Of a DNA stretch of 64,000 nt, positions 1 through 11,599 are shown piece after piece. This stretch comes from Saccharum officinarum (lineage: Eukaryota > Streptophyta > Magnoliopsida > Poales > Poaceae), in the NCBI GenBank assembly GCA_020631735.1, contig CM036223.1:8904191-8968190 (forward strand), given 5' to 3'. A program made the position numbers and the translations under genes. How positions within the stretch are numbered: the stretch's first letter is position 1; each line of letters starts with the position of its first letter. The notes beneath the pieces were generated by a model. It was not told where the DNA came from. It saw only the letters and a program-made list of their open reading frames with translations, and made no database searches.

Positions 1-1067
1 TGCTAAAATTTTATATTATTTTTTGAGCATCTTAACGTCCTCAAATGAAAAAAAAACTCAAAACTAAAAAGTTGTAGACCTCATTGAGCTCTAATTTTTT
101 CATATAAAAATCATCTTCATCCGACGTTATATGGAAGAGTTATGAATTTTTTAAAGTTGAGCCTTACCATGCCACTCCTGGTGGCGCGATAAGGCAACAC
201 TCTCACACCAACAGGAGCGGCGTGACAAGGTTTTTCATGTTGGAACCTGTCCAATGTGGCATATCTTGTCATGTCAACGCATGTGGCATGACAACGTTAT
301 TTGGTCATGCCAGCGGGACCGACGTGACCAAAAGGGTTAGATCTGGAAAAAAAATGCAGTTATTGTTAAAATATTGAATAAAAAATGATTAAAAATATAA
401 AAAATTCCCAAAATGAAATACCCTTGAGGGTCACTAATTTTATTGAGGGGTGAGATCAAACCCTCAAGGAATATACCATTACCTTGGTGGTTGTAGGAAA
501 CCTTCAAGGAAATGCATTGGGTGACAAGAGAGGGGTGAGAAGCTCAGAGAAGAAGGCTTTGCTTGGGTTCCTAAAGGAAGTATTCAACCTCACAAGGATG
601 ATGCTCAAGTAAGTGGTGCAACAAAGGCAAAAGAAAGAAGAAGAAGATTCGAGAAACAATTGCCAAGTTAGAGGTTTGCACCAAATCATCAAAATCATTG
701 GTCATGGCATCATCCATACTCTCTGCCTATGCCTATATGGAATTCATTCCCTGGTATGCATGGTTATCCCTCAGCTCCTTATTTTGATCCTTGGTATGGA
801 TCTGTATGTTTTGGAGCGTTGCCAAATTATTTTGCTTATCAATGATCAAGAGCCGAAATATTTATTTCGGTTATGCATGCTCTTGTGGATGAATTCATAT
901 GGTCGATAATTTGATATCGTCCTTAGAACAAAAATGGCTGATGTATACATCGCCCTTAGTCACCATGCAGTCGATGAGATGGGTATCGTTGCTATTTGGT
1001 TTAATTATGTTTGTTTGATCAAGTGTTTTTAGGTTTATACATCATAAACCTAAAAACAGGGGGCATA
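1..1067 (+). mobile_element. 3' internal end of an LTR retrotransposon, degenerate
   Basis: This stretch lies directly upstream of a polypurine tract and an LTR, so it is the 3' internal part of a plus-strand LTR retrotransposon whose remainder lies outside the window. No intact pol domain can be read. Short open stretches at 504-909 are broken and match no domain I recognise. Positions 1-480 are AT-rich and repeat-like, with motifs around gcatgacaag. The family is undetermined. Confidence 0.5.
1052..1067 (+). other. Polypurine tract before the 3' LTR
   Basis: The sequence aaaaacagggggcata sits immediately before the TGTTGACAA start of the LTR. Position and purine richness fit the plus-strand priming site of an LTR retrotransposon. 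Confidence 0.6.
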
Positions 1068-1969
1068 TGTTGACAACAAAAAATGTCCATTTTGTGAAGT
1101 TGTCAAAATGTGTAACGGACTTTACCATTACATTCCTCTCATTGAGATGGTCAAAAAACATATATAGAACGTTCGATTTGGAGTCCGGATGAGAGAGTTA
1201 TGTCTTCGAGAAAATGTATGAACTACTGGTACTACTAGTCCGAGAAGGTTTGGCGCAAATATGAACTACCGGTACTACCGGTCCAAGATCACCGGTACTA
1301 TTGGTAGAGACTGACCGGTACTACCGGTAGGGTCTGTTCTGAATCTAACTCTCAGATTCCGAAGCAATTTGTTTCTAGATCGATTTTTGCTAAGTTTTGG
1401 ACATGGAAAACTTGAAGATGAATTCTTGGAGAGGTTTCCTACTGGGATAAGACCACCCCCTCTATATATATGAGAGGATCATGGCTGATTGAGTTCCCAT
1501 CTATCCAATCGACATACAAACACGTCAATCTACTCCTTTTACCCCTTTTCTCCTCTCCTTCAACCTCCATGTTGTTCATCCCTTGATCCATGACCAAGGA
1601 TGACGTCCTAGGATTGCTAGCCAACCTAGGGTAACCCGACAACGTCCTTGCCCTGACGGGGTCCCTCCCGAGTGAGAGCTTTGACGGTTTATTTGCTAGT
1701 TTGCCTGAAAACTATTCGGTTCTTCATCACGCAAGCACGTTGGTTATCCTTTGGTGGTTTGCTTGTAAACCTCTTCGTGCTTCACCACGTAAGAGTGATA
1801 TCCTTGCTGCGTTCTTTGGTCTGTGGTGGCCCGGGCGTCCATTGCCCTTGCTGGTGTGTGATTTGGACAACATCCAACGTCAACAATGAGGTTCACTTAA
1901 TCTTCACTCAACTTTATGAAACCCAAGTCTCCTAGGATTTCATTGTGCTTGTTCCTTTCCTTGTCAACA
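1068..1969 (+). mobile_element. 3' LTR, 902 bp
   Basis: The LTR starts TGTTGACAA and ends TTGTCAACA, a perfect 9-bp terminal inverted repeat with TG...CA ends. It is preceded by a polypurine tract and not followed by a primer binding site, so it is a 3' LTR or the surviving LTR of a truncated element. It contains a TATA-like run (ctatatatatgag near 1461-1473) and, at about 1225-1335, several copies of the palindromic motif accggtactaccggt. The following bases tcatt (1970-1974) may be the target-site duplication; the other copy is outside the window. Confidence 0.78.
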
Positions 1970-2690
1970 TCATTAGTGTAAGTCCATCAAGGAGAAAGCC
2001 TTTTTTCACTTGATGAATGTGCCTGAATCTGAGTTGTCAAGGGTTATTGTCTACCAATTTAGTCTTGTTGGTACAGTAGATCTTCACACTTTGCATTAAA
2101 AGAACCTTAGCCTTATTTCTTGTGATATTGTCATAGTGATCGTCGCTAAAGTCTTCATGGCATCACTCTCAGAATAGCACATGTTGTTTGACAACACCTT
2201 GTGAATCCAGAACATAGCTTCAAACTTGTGAAGTCTACTTGCATTTCCTTATGGCCATAGGTTGAGTCAAATGCCATCTTTCTTAGATAACACTTGATGT
2301 TGATCGACATCCCCAAAGAGCCAACACAATTTACTATATTGTAATCCAAAAAGGTACGTATCACATAACCTCAATGTCAACTCAACTTACTTTCTCTAGT
2401 TTGGGCCTCCTATCAGATATACATGAACTCCTTTCTTATACCACCGTGGGAAAATCATTAGAAACCATTATCCAGAGCATGGAATGACAGGTGTGACATG
2501 TATATAGAGACAATCAAGAGCCCTTGCAAGAAAATGTTCTTCATGGTTGACCATCATAGGTTGCTTATAGACAAGATAATAGACTCCATTGTTCTCTTTG
2601 TATGTTTCGCTCTTGTCTAAACAAGTAAAGAGCCAGTTTACGGAGCGCAAACCAAATAAGAGAAAATGTTGATATGATGACTTTTCCTCC
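1970..2690. other. Interval with no recognised gene
   Basis: Flanking DNA between the LTR and the LINE. Minus-strand open stretches at 2155-2364 and 2468-2788 show no domain I recognise, and the second overlaps the start of LINE homology. It may be older transposon DNA. Confidence 0.4.
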
Positions 2691-3342
2691 AAGATGTGGA
2701 GGCATGCTAACCACTTTCTCCCCGTTAAGGCGAGTTCAGTAATATTTGTTTCTCTCGCTAGCTCCCAAGCGAGTTTGCACATGTTCAATGAGTTGATTGT
2801 TGACCTAGACCTAGTAGAAATTCCTTTCAGTGGAAGGAATTACACATGGAGCAACATGCAATCTGACCTACTACTGGTGAAATTTGACTAGGTCTTTACT
2901 TCTTCCACTTGGACCCTATCCTATCCTGCTACCCATGTACAACCATTGTCAAGGCCCATCTCTAATTACATACCATTTGTACTCCACATTGGCTCTAGCA
3001 TTCCAAAATCCAGAATGTTTAGATTTGAAAACTTCTAGATTGAGCACCCTAGGTTTCTTGATACTGTCAAGCTCCACTGTAATAGTTTAGCCTTCTTTGC
3101 AAATGCAACTAAGAACCTATCAGTGGAATTGAAACAAGTAAGAGCAGGATTCAAGAAGTGGAGCAAGAATTTGTCAAACCTTAGCAAACTTATTCACCAT
3201 TATAATTGGGTCCTTCTTCTAGATGGACTAGAAGATCAGAGAAGTATGTCTAGACTAGAAAGGGCTTTTTAGAACCCTTGTCAAGAATCATCTAAACTCT
3301 TTACTTGAATCAAAGAGAATATATTGGAGATAGAGAAACTCA

Positions 3343-4800
3343 GTGAGGTGGGTCACTTTACGGGCTGAGAATACAAAATTTTTTCATGCCATGGCCACTA
3401 TAGCACATAAAAGAAACTTTATTGTCTCTTTGTTGAACTCTAAAGGAAACATTGTCACAGAACATGAGCAGAAGGCAAATTTGCTATGGACCTCTTACAA
3501 AGAGAGACTAGGCATTAGTGAATACACCAGCATGGCCTATAATCTCAGCACTCTCCTAACACCTCATGACCTCACTGCTCTAGATGCTGAATTCAGTTAG
3601 GAAGAAATTGATTTGGTGATAAAAAATCTACCAAACAACCATGCTCCTAGACATGATGGCTTCAATGGGATTTTCATAAAAAAATGCTGGTCCTTTGTTA
3701 AGGAAGATTTCATTAGACTCTTTAAGGATTTTTCCTCTCAAAATATTGATTTAAGGAGCATCAATTCATCTATCATTGCCTTGATCCCAAAGAAAGACAA
3801 CCCAGAAAGAGTAGATGATTACAGACCCATTTCTCTCCTAAATTACAACCTCAAATGCATCACAAAGTTGCTTTCACACAGGCTGCAGAAGGTGATTTTG
3901 GACCTTGTTCACACCAATCAATATGGGTTTATCAAAGGAAGAACCATACAAGATTGCTTAGCCTGGTCTTTCCAATTCCTACATTTGTGTCATCAATCAA
4001 AAAAGAAGTTTGTAATATTAAAACTAGACTTTGAGAAGGCTTTTCATAAAGTGGAACACTAAGTTATTTTGCAGGTCCTAAAGCACAAAGGTTTCTTTGA
4101 AAAATGGGTCAGTTGGATCAATAATCTTTTGAGTAGTGGCTCCTCCTTAGTGTTGCTCAATGGCATCCCAAGCAAGCCATTCAATTGTTTGAAAGGGGTA
4201 AGACAAGGTGATCCTATATCCCCTCTCTTATTTGTCCTTGCTACTGATCTGCTACAAACAATTGTCAACAGTGCTTGGCAGAATGGAGTCCTTAAGCATC
4301 CCATCAGTGATAACTTTTAGAGGGGACTTCCCAATTATACAATATGCTGATGACACACTGCTTATACTTCTAGGGGATGCAAGAGTGCTCTTCAATCTAA
4401 AGGGTCTTCTTAGACCATTCTCAGATTTAACTGGGCTGCATGTTAATTTCAATAAATCCTTTCTGGTGCCAATCAACATGGACAATAACAGAGCCTCCCA
4501 TTTGGCTAACACTTTTGGTTGTAAAGTAGGGAGCATTCCCTTCACCTACCTTGGACTTCCACTTGACACCACTAAGCCTACCTTACTTGAGTATAGCCCT
4601 CTTCTCACAAGAATTTAAAAAAGACTATCTGGAATCAGTAAGTTCCTTTCTTACAATGGAAGGCTAATTCTTGTTAATTCAGTTTTCTCTGCATTACCCA
4701 CATTCTACATGTGCAGCCTTAAGCTCCTACCCCAAGTTATCAAACAGATTGATGTCTACAAAAAGCATTGTTTGTGGAGTAAAGGTAATATCTACAGAAA
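3343..4800 (+). pseudogene. LINE reverse transcriptase domain, broken
   Basis: Reverse transcriptase of the plant L1 type. Recognisable blocks are [20 protein letters not shown] near 3780-3840, [13 protein letters not shown] before 4060, GVRQGDPISPLLF near 4195-4235, and the catalytic YADD at 4343-4354. The frame is interrupted by TAG at 3598-3600, TAA at 4060-4062, a stop plus frame change near 4318, TAA at 4616-4618 and a stop before 4807. The catalytic motif survives but the protein does not. Codon-level continuity between the blocks makes the family call secure. Confidence 0.88.
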
Positions 4801-4806
4801 GGGTAC

Positions 4807-5857
4807 ATGACTGCCTGCAAGACAAAGACACAGGGAGGCTTGGGCATGAAAGATATCAAAAGTCAGAATGATGCTCTCCTAATGAAGTTCCTGGAAATTT
4901 TTTTCAACCATGCTGATGTGCCTTGGGTGACACTAACTTGGAGCAAATTCTACTCCAATCCACAAACACCACCACAAGCTAGATGTCCAATTGGCTCTTT
5001 TTGGTGGAAAGAAGTTCTTAAGCTCTTTGATAAATACCAATCCTTGGCCTCCTGCATTCGTAACAAGGGTAATACAATCATGTTATGGTATGATGTCTGG
5101 TTGGATAAAGCCCTCAAAGACAGATTCCCTCAACTGTTCTCATTCAGTAAAAAACACAAGTGCTCTATAAGCTACTTCCTTGATCAGGATGTGCCTAGGC
5201 TCTTCAGCCTACCACTATCCACCCAAGCTATAGATCAATTACAAGAAATTGATAACTTATTGCAAGCAAGATACTAGGATGAAAATGTAGAAGACATCTT
5301 GACCTATTCTTGGGGCTCCACAAAATATAGCAGCAAGAAGGCCTACAACATCCTCATTGGTACAACTGCAGCCTAACCTCTTTTCAAATGGCTTTGGGCC
5401 TCGAGCAATCTCAGTAAACACAAGTTCTTCTTCTGGTTGCTCCTCAGAGAGGTTAGGCACAAGGAGCCTTCTGAGAAGGAAGAACATGCATCTAGATTAC
5501 TACAATTGTGTCCTCTACAACTCGGGCTGTGAAGAAACGAGTTTTCATCTCTTCTTTGAGTGTGCTTTCAGCAGGGATTGCTGGCTAACAATTCTAATAA
5601 ACTGGAACCTGAGTGTCAGCCCTCTAGACATGATTCTGCAGGCCATAGCTGACGTTGATAGTATTGTCTTTAGAGAAATTGTCATAACAACCTGTTGGAT
5701 CATCTGGACAACAAGGAATGCAATCATCTTCAACAATGGTCAGATCAACATCAATGCGTGGAAGAGGCATTTCAAGGATGAACTTGGTTTGGTGTGTACC
5801 AAAGCCAAGCCAGCCAAACAAATTCCCCTCAGCTTATGGAGAGATAGTTACTTGTAG
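4807..5857 (+). pseudogene. LINE C-terminal region with zf-RVT domain, broken
   Basis: This continues the LINE ORF2 after a frame change. The first part (4807-5277) is the spacer usually found downstream of the polymerase in plant LINEs, with GGLGMKDIKSQNDALLMKF. A stop at 5275-5277 and a frameshift before about 5440 separate it from the zinc-binding region, which shows the Cys/His pattern C..GC-EETSFHLFFEC near 5510-5570 and then an IIWTTRNAIIFNN segment. It ends at 5855-5857, about 90 bp before the A-rich tail. No RNase H domain follows. Confidence 0.8.
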
Positions 5858-5965
5858 CCTCAGTACTTTTTTCTATTTGGGCCTAGATGCCTTGTACTTT
5901 CCCTTTTGTTTCCACCTTTTTTGTACATAACATTATTTCATTTAATTGAAAATAAAAAAAATAGG

Positions 5966-6293
5966 TAGGGGATTCCCCTGCCGATTCGGTCAAAAAAGGA
6001 ACAGAGCAGGCTTCTCTGCCCTCATGAGCACCATAGGAGATGATTTGTCTCAGTTAAGACTTGAGACCAACTATAGACTACAATTGATTTGTCTGAGTAG
6101 AGAGAGTTGAGCCCAACCGCGCATTGGTAGGCCCCGCCTCACCTGTCGCGCCCTATCGAAAAACGATGCCCCATCTCCCTCGCTGTTTCGTCCTTCCTCG
6201 CACCGCCCCCACCAAGGGCTGATGTAGCGCGCGCGCAGGGGGGGATCCACTACTCCCGTCAAACCCTTGGAGGCTCTCCTAGTCTTTTATGGA
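5966..6293. other. Interval with no recognised gene, outer flank of arm 1
   Basis: Moderately GC-rich DNA between the LINE tail and the start of the inverted repeat. I see no convincing gene. The bases just after the LINE (gattcccctgcc) are typical of LINE 3' ends. Confidence 0.4.
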
Positions 6294-7714
6294 AGTAACT
6301 GAGGAGGATAGTACAACACACAAGACGAGGAAAGAAGAATGAGACTAAAGGTGACTACACTTAAAGTCCGCCAACTATATCCAAAAATAGGATGTTAGTG
6401 CTTGCTCCAATCCTACAATTAGAACAAACAAGAGATTAATTTCTGATTAATGCTTTGCAAATTTGTACTGCAGGTTCATTGACTCAAATGAGAAACTCTA
6501 TCTTGAGATTATAATTATGTGCTAGGAACGATTCATTTCATTCCAAAAGAGTCAAAGAACAGACTGGAAAAATTAGCCACTTAGCAAAAAAAAAGATCCA
6601 GAAAGATTTATACACGACCCCCCCCCCCCAAATGTGGTTCATCATAATTTCGTGCATTAGAAAAATGATAGAACACTGCATCAAACTAGAGTTTCTCCTC
6701 CAATTCCAACATCTACTAGTCAAGCTTAGCTGGTTAGCTCAACAACTAACAAATGCAATTCACAAATCATAACCATCCAAGTAATTCATTAACAGTCCAA
6801 ATTATGGCCACGAAGCAGCAACTTACTCCACTTTTTGTCATTGGCTTCGATGGAGCACGACGGAGCAGAGGCCGTGCCATAGTTCCCGCTCTGCCCTCGG
6901 CCCGTAGATGTGCTCGTCGTTGTAGTGAGGACGTGTGCCTCTGTCATGATTAGAAGAACATTTAGCACACATCATATCTTCTATAGTTTGCTTAGAAAAC
7001 TTTTAGAACAACAACCCTCACTTGTCGCTTGTTTCTGGCCAAGAGACAATCAAGGTGATTTTGTCGTGTTCACCGATAGCATTCGTGTTGGGTCTATTCA
7101 TGTAGGTACAGAGAGTGGAAACAAAATGCGAAATTGTATCAACACTCTGCATGGATGCTGGGAAAAAATAAACATAAGGTAATACGCACTGCAGAAACGT
7201 CTAATAACAACCTAATCATCCCAAACATATTCCAAACATACCCTTTGGACTTCTAATAATCAAATAATTTTTATTATGTGGCTAAGTGGCTAAGTGGATC
7301 ACGGGCTAACCGTTCATGCATGGCCGATCCCAAGATTCATGCGGAAGCGCGTGGCGTTGGGGCGCAGGGGCGGACTGCTGATGGAGTGCCGCCACGCCCG
7401 GCTGCCTGGAGGTCTGAAGGCTGGTCTTCTTCGCGCGCAATTTCTCGGCAGCTAGCTAGCGGTAGCCGGTGGCGACGGAGGTTGGATCGGAGGCAGCGAG
7501 TCGGGGCCTGGGCCTCAGTAGTGCTATGCTAGTGTTGGCTATTGGGCCCTTTCCTTAAATCTATGAATATCTTTGGGCTAAATTGTCGAGTACTCCTGGG
7601 CCTGTATGAACTGTCCTTTAGGCCCGTCCTTGCCTTGGCTTCAACGGCGTGCAACCAGACAAACCAGGCCCCGGTCCTCTCACACCGGTGGCAGGCGGCA
7701 TGGCGGTCTTCACG
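6294..7714. other. Outer part of arm 1, no recognised gene
   Basis: AT-rich to about 6800, with a poly-C run near 6617-6628, then mixed and finally GC-rich (about 7300-7520). Open stretches at 6753-6953, 6910-7182 and 7278-7532 match nothing I know. The GC-rich tract could be the remnant of a gene 5' end, but that is a guess. Confidence 0.35.
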
Positions 7715-7722
7715 GTGATGGC

Positions 7723-8252
7723 TAAGGCTGAACGAAAAACTCGAAGCTCGTTAGCTCGCTCGGCTCGTGGCTGGCTCGGCTCAGCTCGGCTCGGCTCGTT
7801 AGGATAACGAGCCGAGCCGAGCCAGGATTTTAGCTCGTTAGCTATAACGAGTCAACTCGAGCTGGCTCGTGAGCCGCTCGCGAGCCAAACGAGCCGTAGT
7901 TTTAGAGAAAAAATCATCGTAACTTATATTAGTTTTGTATTACTTCATGTTTTGCACTTCACAAATAGATAATATGTTAGCTCATATGAATATTTTGTTC
8001 GATTTAAAGCTATTGAATATATTATTTTTATATTATTAATATTTTTATGCTTTAGATAAATACAAATATTATATTTTGTATTTTTTTTCCTGGCACGCGA
8101 GCCTAACGAGCCAGCTCGAGCTCGTAACGAGCCGAGCCGAGCTGGCTTTCTGGCTCGTTAAGATAACGAGCCGAGCCGAGCTGGCTCGTTATCCTAACGA
8201 GCCAGAACGAGCCGAGCCGAGCCGAGCCGAGCCGGCTCGTTTACCAGCCTTA
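7723..8252. mobile_element. Non-autonomous hAT-type element, 530 bp, with GAGCCGAGC arrays
   Basis: A perfect 8-bp duplication, gtgatggc, flanks the element at 7715-7722 and 8253-8260. The ends read taaggctg...cagcctta. Eight-bp duplications and such ends are typical of the hAT superfamily. Both halves are arrays of short gctcg/cgagc units (about 7740-7890 and 8095-8240) in inverted arrangement around an AT-rich centre, so the element could fold into a long hairpin. It has no coding capacity. Confidence 0.85.
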
Positions 8253-8688
8253 GTGATGGCGCACCAACAAGGGAGTTAACTTTCACCAATTTTGTCCAAA
8301 TATCATATAAGTTTGACTATTTTTTTAGAAAAAAACATTAAAGATCTATTTGGATCCCATCCTACGAATTGAAACCAATATCTTAAAAATGCTTTTCAAT
8401 TTATTATTAGATTTACTTTCTAATTCCTCTCGATTTCTAGGAACCAAACATGGCCTAATAGTATTTATGATATTAAATAAACACTAGCCAACCTATTATT
8501 AAATATATTTTCTATATTTTACTAATTTTTTGTGATAGGTGTTAATACTCTTCTTTGTACAGTTGGAATAATTTGACTTACAGTGAAACCACAAATATTT
8601 ATATTTGTTTTGGGGCGAGAAGAAGACATTACTAGCAAGCTAGCAATCGTTAAGTCCTGCAAATTTGGACTCGTACTCGAGGTTTGTA

Positions 8689-9184
8689 TAAGGATGGCAG
8701 CGGATCGGGTTCGGGGCGGATATCCGCGGGTTTCGGGTCCTGTGAGTTCGGGTTTGGAGATGATTTCTCACCTACGGTTTTCGGGTTTGGTATCGGGTTC
8801 GGTTTCAGGTTTAGTTTTCCACCCGTGGATATCCAATGGATATCCAACATAAATCATTTGGAATAAAAACTCATGTTTCATAATATGCTAATAATAACTT
8901 ATTTACTTAGATTATTAAATCTATTCAAAATTGACTTATGAAAATATTTATTATTTGTTGCCTCTTATTTATACATGTGAATATGTGTATATTTATCCGC
9001 GGGTTTCGGGTATCCATTCGGGTTTCGGATATCCGTTCGGGTTTCGGGTATCTACGGGTTTGGTTTTGGTGATGGATTTCCACCAGAATCGGTGTTCAGT
9101 TCAGGTTTGGGTTTCGACTTCGGGTTTTGATTTTGGGTGCACGGAGACTCCACCCGATCCGAACCCGACCCGTTGCCATCCTTA
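8689..9184. mobile_element. Non-autonomous hAT-type element, 496 bp
   Basis: Flanked by a perfect 8-bp duplication, ggtttgta, at 8681-8688 and 9185-9192. Terminal inverted repeats read taaggatggca...tgccatcctta and continue imperfectly inward with cgggttcgg motifs. Subterminal regions hold many copies of gggtttcgggta/gatatccg, and the centre is AT-rich. There is no ORF for a transposase. The 8261-8680 interval before it shows nothing recognisable. Confidence 0.85.
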
Positions 9185-9192
9185 GGTTTGTA

Positions 9193-10007
9193 GTGGAAGC
9201 ATTTTTATTTCTCAATGCAAGCAAATAGAAAACTTTTTGTCAGTCAAAAAATATAAAATAAATGGTGATGACTTTATAAGAATTCAGGAAAAAAATGAAT
9301 TCACCAAAATTCGGATGCCTTTACGAAGAATTCAGAAAAAATGCTATCTAAATGGAAAAAGAACAAGCATGAGAATAAATAAAAATAATATTACCAACAA
9401 AACAAGCTACAAATTCAAAAGAATGCTAGTTACCCACCTTAAAGCAAGGGGATCATGTCCATTCTTCAAAGACCAAGCAAAGCATTTTTGTGAAACATGA
9501 CCACAAAAAATGGAGAGTGGGGCGGGAAAATACATACGCATCCTTGGATGGATGTGCTCGAGGCGGAACGGAGAAGGAAGAAGGGACCACTTTCCTGGCT
9601 TTCCAGTACCAATGCATGGATCTATCCTTTGGAATTGATCAATGAATTATGGAGGACTAGCGATCCCTTAAGTTGTGACAAATCTGCTCTTGCCGTTGCC
9701 CGTTCCATGCTGGCTTAAATTTGTCATTATGATAACTTATGCGGAATATGAATATCGTTGAGTAAAGAAATTTGCCGGTTTCTCTTATTAAATCCGGTAA
9801 TGGGACCATCAGCATGTTCTTGTGTCATTTCAGTCCTGCATGCGCATGATAGTGAGATTACAATTAACGAGTACTAGCATGTAGTTCTGTCAGATTACGT
9901 TGCATATACCTAGTTTCCAAGCATCTAATACATCTGGGTACTCTTAACTCACTTTTATTTCCAAGCTACATCTACGTCCTCTCAACTCACTTTTCATTTC
10001 CATCCAA
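9193..10007. other. Interval with no recognised gene
   Basis: Contains short open stretches (9237-9500, 9497-9718) without recognisable domains. Near 9930-10017 a roughly 40-bp unit is partly repeated (ctcaactcacttt...ccaa..ctacatctac), directly before the CACTA-like element. Confidence 0.35.
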
Positions 10008-11285
10008 CTACATCTACAAAAAAAATCTTTTGAGAGACATTTTGAAATTGGCCTCGGAGGCGGTTGGGCCGGCTGCCCGCCTTGGTTATTCGTGGCAGGG
10101 CAGCCGGCCTAGCAACCGCCTTGGTTAATCATTAACTAAGGCGGGCAACATAAGATGCTCACCACAGTTAATATCGATTAACCGAGACGGATGTCCTAAT
10201 GCAACCGCCTCCATTAATATATTAACCGAGGTGGTCGCCTTAAACAACCGCCTCGGCTAATCAAAATTAACCTTGGCGGGCGCCTTATGCTGCCCGCCTT
10301 GATTAATCTATTAACGGAGGCGGGCACACTAAAATGCTCGCCTCCAAAAATGGTGGCCCAGCATGTAGCCCATCTCAGCCCGATATCACACTCATCGTAT
10401 ATATACGGGAGTTAGGGTTTCATTCTCAACCCTCATTCTCTCTCTCTCTCTCTCGGCCCTCAGATAGCGCGGCGCACCCACTCTCCCTCCCTCCCTCAGA
10501 GGGCGTGCGGTGCACCCACTCTCCCTCCCTATCCCGGCGAGGCGCACCAGCTCTCCCTCCCTCTCCTGGCATGGCACACCCGCTCTCCCTGCATCTCCCG
10601 GCGTAGTGGCGGCAGAGGCCTCGCGCGCAGGCTCGTCTCTGGCGGCGGCCTCTCCTCGCGCGCGGGCCCAGCAGCGGTGGCTTCTCCTTCGAGCTCCTCC
10701 TTCGCACAGCAAGCTCTTCCTTCGAGTAGGCGGCAGCGGCAACGACGAGATCGAGGTCCTCCCGACGCGAGCTAAGTGGTTGCAGTGCGAGCTTGGTGGT
10801 GGTGGCGCGGGCTCGATCTGGTGGTGGTGCGTGGCGGCGGGCTTGATTTGTCGTGGATTCGGTGGAGGGGCGCTGCAGCTATTCGATCCGGCGAGGTAGA
10901 GCCCTCCGACGGCAGATCCGGCGTCGTGGCATCCTCCCCGACATTGGTTGCTTCGATCCACGATAGATCCGGCTTGGAGGTACCCGGATCCGACGAGGAG
11001 GAGCTCTTTGGCGACGGATCTGGCGGCGTGGCGAACTGCAGTCCCCGGTGGCGGATCCGACGACGCGGCACCATGGTGCGGATCGACGGTGCGGCGGCGT
11101 GATGCTACTGGTAGCTGCCTAGATTTAGGCCCAGACACGGTTTCTAGCCAGGTTTGGGCTTTTTTTTGTTTTTTATTTTCATTATCCGAGGCAGTTGGCC
11201 AACCGTTTCCGTTAAGGCCCGATGAACCGTGACCTTTTGACGGAGACGGTTGGCCTACCCGCCTCGGTTAAGTTTTCTGTAGTAG
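10008..11285. mobile_element. CACTA-like non-autonomous element with GC-rich internal transcription-unit-like segment
   Basis: The ends are ctacatctacaaaaa (left) and, on the reverse strand, ctactacagaaaac (right), an imperfect CACTA-type terminus. Subterminal copies of ttaaccgaggcgggc in both orientations fill 10050-10330 and 11185-11275, as CACTA elements have. The centre differs: a TATA-like tatatatacggg near 10400, a CT-rich leader (10433-10455) and a GC-rich block with long overlapping open frames on both strands (minus 10392-11138, plus 10510-10899). This may be a captured host gene start. No transposase is present and the target-site duplication is unclear. Confidence 0.62.
10392..11138 (-). 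other. GC-rich open frame inside the CACTA-like element, coding status doubtful
   Basis: A 248-codon minus-strand frame, open in both arms with several amino-acid differences. It is rich in Arg, Ala, Pro, Ser and low-complexity runs, matches no family I know, and overlaps equally open plus-strand frames. The promoter-like TATA and CT-rich leader near 10400-10455 point to transcription on the plus strand, the opposite direction. Most likely this is a by-product of GC-rich sequence or captured non-coding leader DNA rather than a real protein. Confidence 0.2.
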
Positions 11286-11452
11286 TACTCTCAACTCATC
11301 CCTCTTCAAGCTATTGCGTTCGTGTATCTTGGAGCTCACTACGCCTCCACTGCAACCTTCACCAGCTCGGGCACATCTGGTAGCCACGCCGGCGCTACGC
11401 CAATGCCGATGGCATGGGTTCGACAGTGGCGGTACTGTGTCATTGTCTTCTC

Positions 11453-11599
11453 CAGTGGCGGAAAAAAAAACTGGATACGTCACCTTCAACAACTTCTTCA
11501 CTTGAAAATGCTTACTGCTGCAATGGCTGCAGTAGGGTGTTAATCAAAAAAAAATTTGGAGGGGCAAGGGGGATGAATGGCCCCCTGGTTCCGCCACTG
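11453..11599. mobile_element. Short MITE with CAGTGGCGGA ends (hAT-like)
   Basis: Terminal inverted repeats cagtggcgga...tccgccactg enclose 147 bp with no ORF. Such ends are common in small hAT-type elements of grasses. The flanking octamers gtcttctc and gtcggctg match at only five of eight positions, so the duplication is decayed or the ends are slightly different. A further cagtggcgg lies at 11424. Confidence 0.55.

Larger units (their letters stand above)
2694..5965 (+). mobile_element. Non-LTR retrotransposon (L1-type LINE), 5'-truncated and decayed
   Basis: The order of homology is the C-terminal end of an endonuclease (motif SGRNYTWSN near 2830-2860), a linker, a reverse transcriptase, and a C-terminal zinc-binding (zf-RVT) region, ending in an A-rich tail near 5950-5965. 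There is no LTR. The 5' end of the endonuclease and any ORF1 are missing, as expected for a 5'-truncated insertion. Several in-frame stops and frameshifts show it cannot encode a working protein. No clear target-site duplication was identified. Confidence 0.85.

Noticed and set aside
6617..6628. Poly-C run (and poly-G in arm 2) as a structural motif
   Set aside because: Homopolymer of uncertain length, a common sequencing or slippage feature; nothing else supports a role.
10426..11138. Several long overlapping open frames on both strands in GC-rich DNA
   Set aside because: Open frames on both strands are expected in GC-rich sequence; no domain, and the promoter-like signals do not agree with the longest frame.
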